NCBI GenBank assembly: GCA_002696735.1
Contig: NZSL01000007.1
Coordinates: 345,347 to 409,346, forward strand
Origin: Methylophaga sp.
GTDB lineage: Bacteria; Pseudomonadota; Gammaproteobacteria; Nitrosococcales; Methylophagaceae
Direction: 5' to 3'
DNA length: 64,000 nt
The notes under the pieces were generated by a model that ran no database searches, was not told where the DNA came from, and saw only the letters and a list, made by a program, of their open reading frames with translations. The position numbers and the translations under genes are program-made. Of the stretch, positions 25,736 through 36,948 are shown piece after piece. How positions within the stretch are numbered: the stretch's first letter is position 1; the number at the start of each line of letters is the position of its first letter.

Positions 25736-27346
25736 CTAAGGCAGCTCAAAATGATTTTCGTGTGATGGTCTGTCGTTTGAGTCGGAGTCTGACTGGGTTA
25801 AACTAGCCACCTGGTTTCTTCCCCTGTTTTTCGCTTGATATAGTGCTTTATCAGCCTGATGAAACAATTCATCCAGATGACTGCGTCCATCCCATTGCGC
25901 CACGCCGAGACTAGCTGTAACGTTGATTTTCTGATTTCGGTAAAGAACTTCAAGTGATTCAATTTCCGCTCGAATACGTTCAGCCACCGTATTAGCCAAT
26001 TCATGATCAGCGCCGGATAAAAAAACCAGAAACTCTTCCCCCCCCATACGTCCAAATAAATCTCTGGGCCTGATAGCACTACTGATCGGCTCTACAATAT
26101 TACACAACACTAAATCGCCGGCTTCATGCCCCAGGTTATCATTGACCTGTTTGAAGTGATCCAGGTCGATCATTATGGCGCTGGCAGTTTGTCCATCCAA
26201 CCTTAAACGCTGTAACTCACGCTGTACTTCACCGAGAAAATATCGCCGGTTGGGAATACCCGTCAGCTCATCAGTTGCGGCACTTTTAGCCAATCGTTCA
26301 TTGGCTTTTTGCAATGCTTGATTGACCTCTTTCAATGCCAAAGTGCGTTCGTTCACCCGCTCCTCTAAAAACTGGTTTTGTGCTTTTAATGCATTTTCAT
26401 GTTGTTTAAGCACATCACGTTGATCAGAAATCTCTTGAATCAGCATCGCCAGGCCAATCGAGACTACAGCAATAATGGCAAGATATTCCTGCGTCAGCCA
26501 AACGGCATTCTGTGGTGTATTGACGATTATCGGATGGGTACCACGCATTAAGTGTTCGACAGCAAAAACGGTAATCAAAGCAACCGTTGCTGCTGCACCG
26601 ACGACGCCCAAGCGAATTGCAGCCAAAATACCAAGCAATACTAACCAGATAGGCGTGAAAAACAAAAAAGCTTTTTCATAGACTTCAACGGTAAAGCTTT
26701 GATAACCAATCACAATCACAGCCGTCCAGAGAATTAATGCTTCCAATAAATAATGTAATTTAAATTGTGGCTGCCCTGCCTGAAGCCAGCGCCATAAAAC
26801 CACAATCAACGGGGTTAATACCAGCATCGCCAACGCATCACCAAACCACCACAACTGCCATAAATTAATATAGCTAGTGTCGGTTCGCCCCATTAATACA
26901 TAGACGATAGCTCCAGAAAGCCCGGCGAATGAAGCCGATAAAAATGGCGCAAAAAATAAAAAACATGCACCATTTTTAAGGTTTTTGAAATTAAAATTCT
27001 GACCACTTTTGCGTCGGATAAAAAAAGCTGCCAGTGAAACCGAAGCAATGTTGATTATTGCAAAACAGCTTGCTGCCCAGACCGGAAATGCCGGTATAGA
27101 CGCTACCAGCTCTGCAATGATGCCGGCTATTGCAACAAAGGGTAGATAATGTTTTGGATAAATCAGAAATGCTGCCAGTAATATCGCATTGGGAGGCCAG
27201 AGGATGGCGATACCTTCGGGGGTGATGGTCTGATGAATGGCCACCAGGGCACCAAAATAATAGGCCAGCCCAACCAGCACCATCGCTTTAACAATCTGTA
27301 AGTTCAGATATCGGCTGAACAGAAAAACTGGTTTAGAGCCAATCAT
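25736..27346 (-). CDS. MASE1-GGDEF diguanylate cyclase
   Basis: The 536-residue protein has an N-terminal MASE1 sensor with about eight membrane spans (residues 10-310; TPEGIAILWPPNAILLAAF is typical), a coiled coil (about 315-355) and a GGDEF domain with active site GGEEF and the product-inhibition I-site RPRD five residues before it. It should make cyclic di-GMP and be subject to feedback inhibition. It converges on the papain-like gene. Confidence 0.93.
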   Translation of the reverse strand: MIGSKPVFLFSRYLNLQIVKAMVLVGLAYYFGALVAIHQTITPEGIAILWPPNAILLAAFLIYPKHYLPFVAIAGIIAELVASIPAFPVWAASCFAIINIASVSLAAFFIRRKSGQNFNFKNLKNGACFLFFAPFLSASFAGLSGAIVYVLMGRTDTSYINLWQLWWFGDALAMLVLTPLIVVLWRWLQAGQPQFKLHYLLEALILWTAVIVIGYQSFTVEVYEKAFLFFTPIWLVLLGILAAIRLGVVGAAATVALITVFAVEHLMRGTHPIIVNTPQNAVWLTQEYLAIIAVVSIGLAMLIQEISDQRDVLKQHENALKAQNQFLEERVNERTLALKEVNQALQKANERLAKSAATDELTGIPNRRYFLGEVQRELQRLRLDGQTASAIMIDLDHFKQVNDNLGHEAGDLVLCNIVEPISSAIRPRDLFGRMGGEEFLVFLSGADHELANTVAERIRAEIESLEVLYRNQKINVTASLGVAQWDGRSHLDELFHQADKALYQAKNRGRNQVASLTQSDSDSNDRPSHENHFELP

Positions 27347-27600
27347 TAGCAGATCGCATGTATAACGTGATTAACAAACACCTAAAACCATCCGCTGACC
27401 ATTAACCTGGCTAAAAATATTTTATCAATCATCTTCCCCCCAAGAACCGGATGAATTATTCATCTGTTTCAGTTTATTTTCTGTCGTAAGTTATAACAAA
27501 TGACAGAAAAATAATGCTACTGCCAGCATTTTCTTCATTAAAGTCCTTTAATGAGCGTTTGATATACCTCTTATAGCTGTAAAGCCATACATTTATATGT

Positions 27601-28233
27601 TTATTTCCATAATGATAAAACTATCATTGCTCCGACACCGACTAACAATATTGCGGCCAGTTTATTCAAGTATTGATGTCCTTGTTTGAAGTACGACTGA
27701 CCGACAGTTGATGCCAGAAAGGCATAAACACACTTTACCCCTCCTACCGCTATAAACGTCACTAGAAAAATAACACCGGTGTCGGTAAGGGTTAACTCAC
27801 TTAACGTGACCCAGGCAGGGAAAAATCCCATGTAAAACAGAATCGCTTTATGATCTGCCAATGTCACAATAAACCCCATTAAAAAACTGCTTTTTAATGA
27901 GATCCGAGGATCAACTTGTAAAGCGGGTTGTTTCAAGGCTTTTTGACGCCAAAGCAGTATTGCCAGCCAGAATAGATAAGCCGCTGCCAGCATCCGGATA
28001 AGCAATTCCCAGTGACCTATTAATGGCAGTAACAAGCCCATACCATATAGTGCAATACTGATAAACAGAATGTCGGCCATCACAATGCCCAAAGCTACGG
28101 CAGCACCATGGCTGAAGCCGTATACAGCGGCTCTGGAGGAGACTAATAGCACGCTTATACTTGGTATGGCGGCCAGTATTGCCAGGCTGATAAATAACCC
28201 CAGAGACGTATGTATATCTATAGTTAATTCCAT
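27601..28233 (-). CDS. LysE/RhtB-family amino-acid exporter
   Basis: The 210-residue inner-membrane protein has six hydrophobic segments. SFLMGFIVTLADHKAILFYMGFFPAWV replaces the usual family segment FLxGxLxNLxNPKAxLFF, with D and H in place of N and P. The gene stands alone. The exported amino acid is unknown. Confidence 0.87.
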   Translation of the reverse strand: MELTIDIHTSLGLFISLAILAAIPSISVLLVSSRAAVYGFSHGAAVALGIVMADILFISIALYGMGLLLPLIGHWELLIRMLAAAYLFWLAILLWRQKALKQPALQVDPRISLKSSFLMGFIVTLADHKAILFYMGFFPAWVTLSELTLTDTGVIFLVTFIAVGGVKCVYAFLASTVGQSYFKQGHQYLNKLAAILLVGVGAMIVLSLWK

Positions 28234-28322
28234 TTATAAAAGACTCGCTGTAATGCATAATTCTGAAAGTGGCTCTGCTATTCTGACATGTAATGCTTTT
28301 ACCAAACTAATTTGGCAATATC

Positions 28323-29015
28323 ATGATGACAGCTCGTCCAGCAAAAGCTTTATTGATGCATGAACTTTTTATTAAGTTGTCGATTGTAAGCATGTTATTG
28401 CTATTCGTTTTAATAACGACCAGCTGCTCCGATACCACAGTTAACCTGCCTGACAATCAACAGAATCTATGTGAGTTGTTTCGTGAACAACCCCGTTGGT
28501 ATGACTACGCAAAAGTATCAGAAATAAAATGGGGAACCCCTGTTTCCTCACAAATGGCTTTTATACAATCGGAATCGAGTTTTCAAAGCCTTGTTCGCCC
28601 ACTTAGAAGCAAATTACTGGACTTAATTCCTTGGCCACGAACATCATCTGCTTATGGCTATGCCCAGGCGCAAAATCAGGTTTGGCAGGAATATCTGGCA
28701 GATAACGCCAGTCCCTTGGCCCGTCGGACACATATGAAATATGCCACAGACTTTATCGGTTGGTACAACCAACGCAGTCAACGCATGTTAGATATCTCTA
28801 TGGATAACCCTAAACATCTATACCTGGCATATCATGAAGGTCAAACCGGCTATCGGCGTGGTAGTTATAAGGCTAAACCACAGGTACAGCTTAAAGCCAG
28901 GCAGGTAAGTGAACGAGCCAAAAAATACTCAAACCAACTCGCTGAGTGTGAAGATGAGTTTAAATGTCGTCATTTTTGGCAGATTGGTCCATTCTGCCCA
29001 AAGAAACAGTCCTGA
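28323..29015 (+). CDS. Lytic transglycosylase-like lipoprotein
   Basis: The product resembles SLT-type lytic transglycosylases: the likely catalytic Glu is in MAFIQSESSFQ, followed by SAYGYAQAQNQVW and LYLAYHEGQTGYRRG. An N-terminal hydrophobic segment ends in LITTSC, a plausible lipobox, so it is probably an outer-membrane lipoprotein that cleaves peptidoglycan. The start is uncertain; ATG 28356 (MHELFIKLS) would give a more typical signal peptide than ATG 28323. Neither has a good ribosome site. Confidence 0.8.
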   Translation: MMTARPAKALLMHELFIKLSIVSMLLLFVLITTSCSDTTVNLPDNQQNLCELFREQPRWYDYAKVSEIKWGTPVSSQMAFIQSESSFQSLVRPLRSKLLDLIPWPRTSSAYGYAQAQNQVWQEYLADNASPLARRTHMKYATDFIGWYNQRSQRMLDISMDNPKHLYLAYHEGQTGYRRGSYKAKPQVQLKARQVSERAKKYSNQLAECEDEFKCRHFWQIGPFCPKKQS

Positions 29016-29031
29016 AATTTATTTCAGCCAT

Positions 29032-29059
29032 AAAAAAACCGGCTGACGCCGGTTTTTTT
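29032..29059. terminator. Bidirectional terminator
   Basis: accggc (29038-29043) and gccggt (29048-29053) form a stem with a 4-base loop, flanked by seven A and seven T. It serves the two convergent lipoprotein genes. Confidence 0.87.
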
Positions 29060-29076
29060 ATCAGGTTTATTGTGGG

Positions 29077-29526
29077 TTACTGATTTACCCATTCCCCATT
29101 GGCGTTACGGCAAGCAGTGCCTTTAACGACTTCACGTTGCCCGTCAATATAGGCGTCCATCTCGTATTCGCGACATGGGCGGTCATTCGTTTCATAGGTA
29201 CGGGTAGGAGTAACACTGTATTGTGCTCCGGTATCAGGATTATTCCAGGAATTAGTACGTCCTGTAGGGGTATTTTCAAATGTTTCATATGTGCGGCGTC
29301 TGTCCAGCTCATCCATTTCACTACCAATATGACCACCCACCATTGCCCCTAAAATAGTACCGCCTATGATGGCTGCGGTTCGTCCAGTTCCACCACCAAC
29401 ATTAGAACCAAGTACACCACCTGCAACACCGCCTAAACCAGCCCCCACGTTTTGTTTACTCATCTGACAACCTGCCAGACTGACGGTAAAAATTGCTGCG
29501 ATCATTATCGTGAATAGGGTTTTCAT
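29077..29526 (-). CDS. Glycine-zipper outer-membrane lipoprotein
   Basis: The 149-residue product has a lipoprotein signal (FTVSLAGC), then a glycine-zipper region (GAGLGGVAGGVLGSNVGGGTG to GAMVGGHIGSEMDELDR) as in the Rickettsia 17-kDa antigen and SlyB-like families, and a C-terminal domain with two Cys (RPCREY and GTACRN) that probably form a disulfide. It likely supports envelope integrity. Confidence 0.87.
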   Translation of the reverse strand: MKTLFTIMIAAIFTVSLAGCQMSKQNVGAGLGGVAGGVLGSNVGGGTGRTAAIIGGTILGAMVGGHIGSEMDELDRRRTYETFENTPTGRTNSWNNPDTGAQYSVTPTRTYETNDRPCREYEMDAYIDGQREVVKGTACRNANGEWVNQ

Positions 29527-29659
29527 ACACTGTCCTTATTATTTTTTTCAATTTATAAACTTCTGACTATATTCTAACGGATTAAATTCATTACTCTTGG
29601 GCGTGAAGCACACCTTTACATAAATTTTCACTTTGCAAAATAATTACCCTTTATATGAT

Positions 29660-31816
29660 CTAAGGAGAGGCAACCTCTACACAGTTTCGACCAGACTGTT
29701 TTGCCCGATACAGGGCCTTGTCAGCATTCTGTAGCAGCTGGTGTGGTATATCTCCTCGTCCATCCCAACTACTAATACCCACCGAGATAGTCAAAGTGCC
29801 CAACTCTTTGTCCTGATAAACAATCTTTTTAGCAGCAATTTTTTCCAATAAAGTATTGGCTCGATCCAACGCGTCCTGAAGATGGGCGGCCGGCATCAAT
29901 ACAACAAACTCCTCGCCACCGTAGCGACAGGGTATATCTGTTTCACGAAAATGATCCAACATCAATGAAGCAACTATACGCAATGCCATGTCACCCGCGT
30001 CATGACCAAAACGATCATTAAACTGTTTGAAATTATCGATATCACAAATCAGCAGAGATAATGATTGTTGATAACGCTCAGCAAGTTGGAGTTCACGTTG
30101 CAGGGCATCATCAAAATACCGGCGATTTTTCAAGCCAGTCAAAGCATCTTCAAATGACATGATATGCAGGTCTTCTCTATGCTTGATACCACTCAACGTC
30201 ACGCTTAATCTATCAATTGCCCTGAATATAAATTGTTCAATCACTTGCCGCATTTCTGATGTTTCAGTGGAAAGATCCAGCAGTTCAAAGGTAATGAACG
30301 TTTGTTTACCCAGCCGCAAATCATCAATCTCAATTCGATACTTATCATTCAAAACAGAATTTGGTGATAAATCCGCAAATTCATTGAAGGTCGATACACG
30401 CAGCTGTAGTGGTGCAAAAACCTTATGTAATTCCTGACAAATCATATTACCGGCCTGCTGCAGGCTCTGGCTAGGTTGTAGTCGACTTATCAGGGTTTCC
30501 AGTCGAAGGCTGAAGTCATTGATCAAAGCCAGTTGATTTGCCCGTTGCTGTTCAAGTAACACGTAATTCTGTAAAGCAGCAGTTCGTTCGCTCACCCTCT
30601 GTTCCAGCAACACATTTAATTCTTTTAAAGCCAGTTGGATCTGCCGATAATGTCTTAACGAAACAACCACCAGAATTAACGCAAAGATTAACCCGCCAAA
30701 GGCCAATGGAAAGTTCACCCAGGGCACAAAACCATGAGCAATAATCATATCAATCAGAAAAAATATGGCATAAAGTCCAAACGCCCCCATGACCAACCTT
30801 TGTTCGGTATTCATCACCGTGAAATGACGAATACAAAACCAAAGCATGATCACCAGTGTGATAACAAATAACATATCGAAAATCGGGTAGAAATGGGCCA
30901 GGTGCCAGGCTCCAAACAATGTTAATACCAGACACAGCACTACATAAAGCATATGCATTTGGGCGATACGCAGCATCAATTTACCGCTTTGTACGGCGAG
31001 CCAGTAATTGAGGATCAATGCGATAAAAATCGGAATCGAAAAATACGATATAGCCGCCAAATAGGTTTTTGCTAACGGCGCATATATCAGTAGTTGTAAT
31101 GCCTGGCTTTCTCCCAGCAGATTTCCTGCACTGGCAAGTGAAAATAATCCAAGATAAATAAACTCACGGTTATCACCGCGCATTGCAGAAAACGCAAATG
31201 CAATCAGTGCGATAAAGAAAAAGAATGCCGAAATCACTAAATCGCTATGCGAATTATTGAGTATATTCAGTAATGCTGCAGAGCGTTCAAGCAGCTTCTT
31301 TTCTCCCCACAAACCAATATCGGTGTAGTCAGAATAGACTCGGAAGTATAGCGTACGGCCAGCAAAATCATCTGGCAGACCAATGATATGCCATGGCCAC
31401 CCCGCATACTCCCCCTTTCCCTCCGCATCAAATTCACCAAAGCGATAAATAAGCTGCTGATCGAGATAAACCTCGGCAATTAAATCAATACTGGAAATAA
31501 ACACCACTGGATCGATCAGATTTATATCTGGCAACGTGGTGCGATACCAGATATTTTCTTGGCCCTGCCGATCAGGAGGATAGGTAGGCTTGGGAATGGA
31601 CTGCCAGTCGGCATGACTTTCCTGATCCGGCATGGTCCATACCGGTTTTCCATCAACAAACGGTGAATCTCCCCAACGATATTGCCAATTTTCGAGATCT
31701 TTTTGTTCAGAGGTGGCTGCAGACAGTATTCCGTGAGACACCAATAGCATTATTAGTATCAGCAGACGCATCAAACGTCCTGCCAAGTAACACTGGTTGT
31801 TGGTTGAGTCAGTCAT
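29660..31816 (-). CDS. 7TMR-DISM diguanylate cyclase
   Basis: The 718-residue protein has a signal segment, a periplasmic jelly-roll sensor of the 7TMR-DISM extracellular type (about 45-185), seven membrane spans (about 195-400), a coiled coil, a GAF-like stretch and a C-terminal GGDEF domain. The active site is GGEEF and the I-site RETD precedes it. The periplasmic domain type often binds carbohydrates or carboxylates. It is the second cyclic di-GMP synthase in the window. Confidence 0.92.
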   Translation of the reverse strand: MTDSTNNQCYLAGRLMRLLILIMLLVSHGILSAATSEQKDLENWQYRWGDSPFVDGKPVWTMPDQESHADWQSIPKPTYPPDRQGQENIWYRTTLPDINLIDPVVFISSIDLIAEVYLDQQLIYRFGEFDAEGKGEYAGWPWHIIGLPDDFAGRTLYFRVYSDYTDIGLWGEKKLLERSAALLNILNNSHSDLVISAFFFFIALIAFAFSAMRGDNREFIYLGLFSLASAGNLLGESQALQLLIYAPLAKTYLAAISYFSIPIFIALILNYWLAVQSGKLMLRIAQMHMLYVVLCLVLTLFGAWHLAHFYPIFDMLFVITLVIMLWFCIRHFTVMNTEQRLVMGAFGLYAIFFLIDMIIAHGFVPWVNFPLAFGGLIFALILVVVSLRHYRQIQLALKELNVLLEQRVSERTAALQNYVLLEQQRANQLALINDFSLRLETLISRLQPSQSLQQAGNMICQELHKVFAPLQLRVSTFNEFADLSPNSVLNDKYRIEIDDLRLGKQTFITFELLDLSTETSEMRQVIEQFIFRAIDRLSVTLSGIKHREDLHIMSFEDALTGLKNRRYFDDALQRELQLAERYQQSLSLLICDIDNFKQFNDRFGHDAGDMALRIVASLMLDHFRETDIPCRYGGEEFVVLMPAAHLQDALDRANTLLEKIAAKKIVYQDKELGTLTISVGISSWDGRGDIPHQLLQNADKALYRAKQSGRNCVEVASP

Positions 31817-31889
31817 AGGCGTTAAGCGTAATGCTTTTATCCTCAGATAAAAAAATACCCCTTGATGGACTCAAGAGGTATTCAATTTT

Positions 31890-34800
31890 TTAGCCGACCC
31901 AACGTCTTGCATTATGGAACACCCTTAACCATGGTGCATCTTTGCCCCAGTCATCTGGATACCATGAATGCTGAACACTACGGATGACCCGTTCTGGATG
32001 AGGCATCAGAATAGTGACACGGCCATCTGTGGTGGTAAAACCGTTATGTCCATTTGCAGAACCATTAGGATTAAAAGGATAACGCTCAGTGGGCTGACCA
32101 TAATGATCTACATAACGCATCGCCACTAACGCGTCCGACATACTGCCACCTTCGCTGAAGTCAATCCGTCCTTCTCCATGTGCAACGGCAATAGGCATGA
32201 TCGAACCCGCCATATCCTGCAACAGAATGGATGGTGATTCGGTGATTTCAACCAATGAGAAACGTGCCTCAAACTGTTCAGACAAATTACGACTGAACCG
32301 CGGCCAATGCTCACTGCCAGGAATCAATGATTTCAATTGTGACAGCATTTGACAGCCATTACATACGCCAAGCGAGAAGGTATCTTCACGGGCAAAAAAC
32401 GCCGCAAACTCATCGCGTGCACGCGCATTGTGTAAAACGGTACTGGCCCAGCCACGCCCGGCTCCCAGAACGTCACCATATGAGAAACCACCACAGGCCA
32501 CCAGACCTTTGAAATCAGCCAGAGAAACGCGACCTTCAACAATGTCGCTCATATGTACATCCACTGAAGTAAAGCCGGCATGATCAAATGCTGCGGCCAT
32601 TTCCAGCTGACCATTGACACCCTGCTCACGCAGAATCGCCATTTTAGGTCGCTGTCCACTGATAATAAATGGCGCGGCGACTTGTTCTTTGAGATCAAAA
32701 CTCAGCTTAGCGTGCAAACCGGGATCTTGCTCATCATCCAATGCAGCAAATTCCTGCTCGGCACAATCAGGGTTATCACGCAATGCCTGCATCCGGTAGC
32801 TGGTTTCAGCCCAGAATTTTTGTAATACCTGACGACGCTGGTTTAATACTTGTTCATTATTAACGCTTATTTGAATCGTTTGATCTGTTGAGACTTCACC
32901 AATAAGATGACTGTGTTTGCTTAAATCAAACTGCTGCAGAACTTCCAGTACAGCATCTTGATATTCAGCCTTGATCTGGATCACGGCACCCAGTTCTTCA
33001 TTAAACAACACTGGTAAGGCTTCACCCAGTCCATTCAAATTGATATTCAGACCACAATGCCCGGCAAAAGCCATTTCACATAAAGTGGTGATAAGACCAC
33101 CATCACTGCGATCGTGATATGCCAGAACCAGTTGGTCCTGCTTCAATTGCTGCATGGCCGCAAAGAAGTTTTTCAGAGTACGTGCATCGTCTACATCCGG
33201 ACCACGATGCCCAACCTGATTATAAACCTGGGCCAGAGCTGAGGCTGCCAGACGGTTATGACCGTGACCGAGATCCAGATAAATTAAACGGGTTTCACCC
33301 AGATCGGTCCGTAATTGTGGCGTAAGCGTTTTACTGGTATCGGTAACCGGCGAAAATGCGCTGATAATAAGTGATAACGGAGAAGTAACCGCTTTGGTTT
33401 CGCCCTTTTCATCCCAGACTGTTTTCATCGACAGCGAATCTTTACCCACCGGAATGGCAATGCCCAGTTGCGGGCATAATTCCATGCCAACGGCTTTGAC
33501 AGTGTCATATAACAAAGCATCTTCGCCGCTATGACCACATGCGGCCATCCAGTTGGCTGACAGTTTGATATCACTTATTTTCTCAATATCCGCCGCAGCA
33601 ATATTGGTTAATGCTTCACCAATCGCCATCCGACCCGATGCCGGAGCATCAATAACAGCTAATGGTGTGCGTTCGCCCATCGACATGGCTTCACCCAGTA
33701 AGCCGTGATGATCAGCCAGAGTTACCGCACAATCAGCCACCGGCACCTGCCAAGGGCCTACCATCTGATCCCTAGCCACCAGGCCAGTTATACTGCGATC
33801 ACCGATGGTAATCAGAAAGTTTTTGCTGGCGACCGTTGGTAGTTTTAATACCCTCTCCAATGCCTCACTTACAGTAATACCACTCAGTTCCAACTCGGGT
33901 TTAGGTATGCTGTGATGTTTGACATCGCGCAGCATTTTTGGCGGCTTACCCAATAGCAGCGATAACGGCATATCGATTGGATTATTTTCAAATTGGGCAT
34001 CTCCCAGCAATAGATGCTGATCTTCGGTGGTTTCTCCTACAATCGCCCAGGGGCAGCGTTCTCTTTCACAAATGGCCTGGAACAACTCAATATCTTCAGG
34101 GTTTACGCCTAATACATAGCGTTCCTGAGATTCATTACACCAGATTTCCATCGGTGACATGCCCGGTTCATCATTTGGGATGACCCGAAGTTCAAATCGC
34201 CCGCCACGACCACTGTCATCCACTAACTCCGGAAACGCGTTGGATAAACCACCGGCACCAACGTCATGAATCGAAACAATTGGATTTTTATCATTAAGTG
34301 CCACACAGCGATCAATAACTTCCTGACAACGGCGCTCCATTTCCGGATTACCGCGTTGCACCGAAGCGAAATCCAGTCCCTCTTCACTGGTACCGGAAGC
34401 CACCGAGGAAGCTGCACCGCCCCCCAGACCTATCAACATTGCCGGGCCACCAAGCGCAATCAGCTGCGTGCCTGGTTGCATGATATGTTTTTCAACATGC
34501 TGAGGTCGAATACTACCCAGCCCACCAGCTACCATGATGGGTTTGTGATAACCCCGCATTTCAAAGCCATCATCAGATGGCACTTTAGCTTCATAGGTGC
34601 GGAAATAACCGCATAAATTGGGGCGGCCAAATTCATTGTTAAATGCCGCGCCACCTAATGGGCCATCAATCATGATTTGCAAAGCAGAAGCGATACGGGC
34701 CGGTTTGCCGTAATTGGTTTCCCATGGTTGTTCAAAGCCGGGAATCTGCAAGTTTGAAACCGAAAAACCGGTTAAACCTGCTTTAGGTTTAGAGCCACGT

Positions 34801-35774
34801 CCGGTGGCACCTTCATCACGAATTTCACCGCCGGCACCAGTCGCCGCACCAGGAAAAGGTGAAATAGCCGTTGGGTGATTATGGGTTTCAACCTTCATCA
34901 GAATATGCTGCTGCTCGCCTTCGTAGCAGTAGTGATTATCACTCATATCTACCTGAAAACGATGGCTGCGTGGGCCTTCGATAACGGAAGAGTTATCGTT
35001 ATAAGCTTTAACGACACCTTCAGGATGTTGTTCGTGGGTATAACGAATCATATCGAACAGGCTGCGATCCTGGGTTTTGCCATCAATAATCCAGTCAGCC
35101 TTGAATATTTTGTGACGGCAATGCTCAGAGTTCGCTTGAGCAAACATCATTAATTCTATGTCATTCGGATTACGATTAAGTGCTGTGAAATTATCAAACA
35201 GGTAATCAATTTCATCATCAGCCAGAGCAAGGCCCAGATCTTGATTGGCTGCAACCAATGCCTGACGTCCACCGTTAAGAATATCTACAGATAATAATGG
35301 TCTTGGTGCTGTATGCATGAACAATTGTTCAGCGTCTTCTTCATTATTAAAAACACTTTCAATCATGCGATCATGCAATTTTGCTGCAATCGTAGCGCGT
35401 TGTTCACTGCTGAGAGTAGATTGGCTGGTGACATAAAAAGCGATACCGCGTTCAATCCGAACAATGTCTGTTAAACCGCTGTTATGTACAATATCGGTCG
35501 CTTTACTGGACCAAGGCGAAATAGTCCCGGGACGCGGAGTAATTAGAAACAGGTTTTCCTGAGCTTGCGCGCTGCTACTGCCTTTACTGGCTTCGAGCAT
35601 CTCCCCCAGGGTAACAAGATCCGTTTGATTAAGTTGACCATCACTTTCCAGTTCAGCGAAATAGTGATATTCACTTCTTAACGCACTGACTGCAGCGACT
35701 TCAGCGCGGATAGCGCGCAGCAATTTTTCAATTCGGAAAGCAGAGAAAGCCGGACGGCCAACCAATTGCAGCAT
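31890..35774 (-). CDS. purL: Phosphoribosylformylglycinamidine synthase
   Basis: PurL converts FGAR to FGAM with glutamine and ATP in purine synthesis. The 1294-residue length is that of the large gammaproteobacterial form. The N-terminal and two AIRS-like domains are present ([35 protein letters not shown]), and the C-terminal glutaminase domain has the nucleophile [12 protein letters not shown] and HPERVIRS. It is transcribed alone, divergent from the RDD gene. Confidence 0.97.
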   Translation of the reverse strand: MLQLVGRPAFSAFRIEKLLRAIRAEVAAVSALRSEYHYFAELESDGQLNQTDLVTLGEMLEASKGSSSAQAQENLFLITPRPGTISPWSSKATDIVHNSGLTDIVRIERGIAFYVTSQSTLSSEQRATIAAKLHDRMIESVFNNEEDAEQLFMHTAPRPLLSVDILNGGRQALVAANQDLGLALADDEIDYLFDNFTALNRNPNDIELMMFAQANSEHCRHKIFKADWIIDGKTQDRSLFDMIRYTHEQHPEGVVKAYNDNSSVIEGPRSHRFQVDMSDNHYCYEGEQQHILMKVETHNHPTAISPFPGAATGAGGEIRDEGATGRGSKPKAGLTGFSVSNLQIPGFEQPWETNYGKPARIASALQIMIDGPLGGAAFNNEFGRPNLCGYFRTYEAKVPSDDGFEMRGYHKPIMVAGGLGSIRPQHVEKHIMQPGTQLIALGGPAMLIGLGGGAASSVASGTSEEGLDFASVQRGNPEMERRCQEVIDRCVALNDKNPIVSIHDVGAGGLSNAFPELVDDSGRGGRFELRVIPNDEPGMSPMEIWCNESQERYVLGVNPEDIELFQAICERERCPWAIVGETTEDQHLLLGDAQFENNPIDMPLSLLLGKPPKMLRDVKHHSIPKPELELSGITVSEALERVLKLPTVASKNFLITIGDRSITGLVARDQMVGPWQVPVADCAVTLADHHGLLGEAMSMGERTPLAVIDAPASGRMAIGEALTNIAAADIEKISDIKLSANWMAACGHSGEDALLYDTVKAVGMELCPQLGIAIPVGKDSLSMKTVWDEKGETKAVTSPLSLIISAFSPVTDTSKTLTPQLRTDLGETRLIYLDLGHGHNRLAASALAQVYNQVGHRGPDVDDARTLKNFFAAMQQLKQDQLVLAYHDRSDGGLITTLCEMAFAGHCGLNINLNGLGEALPVLFNEELGAVIQIKAEYQDAVLEVLQQFDLSKHSHLIGEVSTDQTIQISVNNEQVLNQRRQVLQKFWAETSYRMQALRDNPDCAEQEFAALDDEQDPGLHAKLSFDLKEQVAAPFIISGQRPKMAILREQGVNGQLEMAAAFDHAGFTSVDVHMSDIVEGRVSLADFKGLVACGGFSYGDVLGAGRGWASTVLHNARARDEFAAFFAREDTFSLGVCNGCQMLSQLKSLIPGSEHWPRFSRNLSEQFEARFSLVEITESPSILLQDMAGSIMPIAVAHGEGRIDFSEGGSMSDALVAMRYVDHYGQPTERYPFNPNGSANGHNGFTTTDGRVTILMPHPERVIRSVQHSWYPDDWGKDAPWLRVFHNARRWVG

Positions 35775-35852
35775 TTGAAACCCAATTCAGAGAAAATTAA
35801 AGCGATAATGATACTTTATACGCCCGAATTCGCCCAATAAAATTGAGCTTTA

Positions 35853-36293
35853 ATGATGACTGAAAATAGTTCCACTCCCCGTAAACCCAGCCCTTTCAGA
35901 CTACTTGCCGTGATGATGTATGACAGCATGTTATTGGTCTCGGTACTGTTAGTCGCCGCTGCCGTTGCGGTAGCCCTGAATGGCGGTGAAGCAATCGGTG
36001 CCAATAATCCATTCTTTTTTGTCTATCTGCTGGGCGTGGCATTTATTTTTTATGGCTGGTTCTGGACCCATGGCGGACAAACACTTGGCATGCGTGCCTG
36101 GCGGGTTTATCTCATCAGCGGCCAAAATACCGGGATCAACTGGCAGCAGGCATTTCTGCGCTTTATGGTTGGCCTCTTTTCCTGGCTGCCATTAGGTTTG
36201 GGATATTGGTGGTTGTGGCTGAGCCCCGATAAACTCAGCTGGCATGATATTGCTTCAGGTAGTTACCTGGTGTATTCACCTAAAGAGAAATAG
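35853..36293 (+). CDS. RDD-family membrane protein
   Basis: The 146-residue protein has three hydrophobic segments and the family features R-P-F near the start (PSPFRLLAVMMYDSMLL, where the Asp follows) and WTHGGQTLGMRAWRVYL, then LSWHDIASGSYLVY. RDD proteins are small inner-membrane proteins of mostly unknown function, some of them linked to ion transport. It is divergent from purL. Confidence 0.88.
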   Translation: MMTENSSTPRKPSPFRLLAVMMYDSMLLVSVLLVAAAVAVALNGGEAIGANNPFFFVYLLGVAFIFYGWFWTHGGQTLGMRAWRVYLISGQNTGINWQQAFLRFMVGLFSWLPLGLGYWWLWLSPDKLSWHDIASGSYLVYSPKEK

Positions 36294-36305
36294 CGGACTA
36301 AGCCT

Positions 36306-36533
36306 TTAATCTGAGATACGTTCCAGATTGATCATTTTATGATTGTCATCAAAGCGGATTTTGAAGCGACCATGAATACCGGTTTGTGTAATAAAACGCC
36401 GAACATGCAATGCAGGAAACTGAAGAGATTGTCCCGAATCGGTTATCGCAACAACAGCAGAAGCTTCGCCTCGATAGTAGCGCATCGCCTCTTCCCTATC
36501 GACATGAAGTCTAAACGTTAAGACTTTGACCAC
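36306..36533 (-). CDS. DUF2835 family protein
   Basis: The 75-residue protein matches DUF2835: MRYYRGEASAVVAITDSG, LQFPALHVRRFITQTGIHGRF. It starts with GTG and overlaps the HIT gene by 23 bases, so it is coupled to it. The function is unknown; Pseudomonas and Vibrio relatives have the same length. Confidence 0.85.
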   Translation of the reverse strand: MVKVLTFRLHVDREEAMRYYRGEASAVVAITDSGQSLQFPALHVRRFITQTGIHGRFKIRFDDNHKMINLERISD

Positions 36534-36948
36534 TAACGAGAAAACCTCTAAACATATCGCTTAAATTACGCAGCATTTGTTGTTTGTCTGAATCACTATA
36601 CGGCACAGCTACGCCCTGGCCCCAGATCGGTTTTGGCCAGACGGCATCAGTTTTAAAGCGAGCCACATGATGCACATGTAACTGCGGAACCACATTTCCC
36701 AATGCCGCAATATTCATTTTATCGGCCTCGGTGAGTTTCATCAGTTTTTCGGCGACTAATGCTGACTCCTGCCAGAGTAATTGCTGATCCTGCATCGAAA
36801 GATCATAAATTTCACTGATATCTTTGCGACGTGGCACCAGAATCACCCACGGGAAACGGGCGTCATTCATCAGTAACACTCGGCACAGTGGTAAATCACC
36901 GATCAGAAATGTGTCCGCAGCTAACTGAGGATGTAATTCAAATTTCAT
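36511..36948 (-). CDS. HIT-family nucleotide hydrolase/transferase
   Basis: The 145-residue protein has the histidine-triad segment PQLHVHHVARFKTDAVWPKPIWG near residue 95, in the variant form of the diadenosine polyphosphate hydrolase-like subgroup. The first 50 residues include the conserved FPWVILVPRR. It begins one base before the pepN stop codon, so it follows pepN in one operon. Confidence 0.9.
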   Translation of the reverse strand: MKFELHPQLAADTFLIGDLPLCRVLLMNDARFPWVILVPRRKDISEIYDLSMQDQQLLWQESALVAEKLMKLTEADKMNIAALGNVVPQLHVHHVARFKTDAVWPKPIWGQGVAVPYSDSDKQQMLRNLSDMFRGFLVSGQSLNV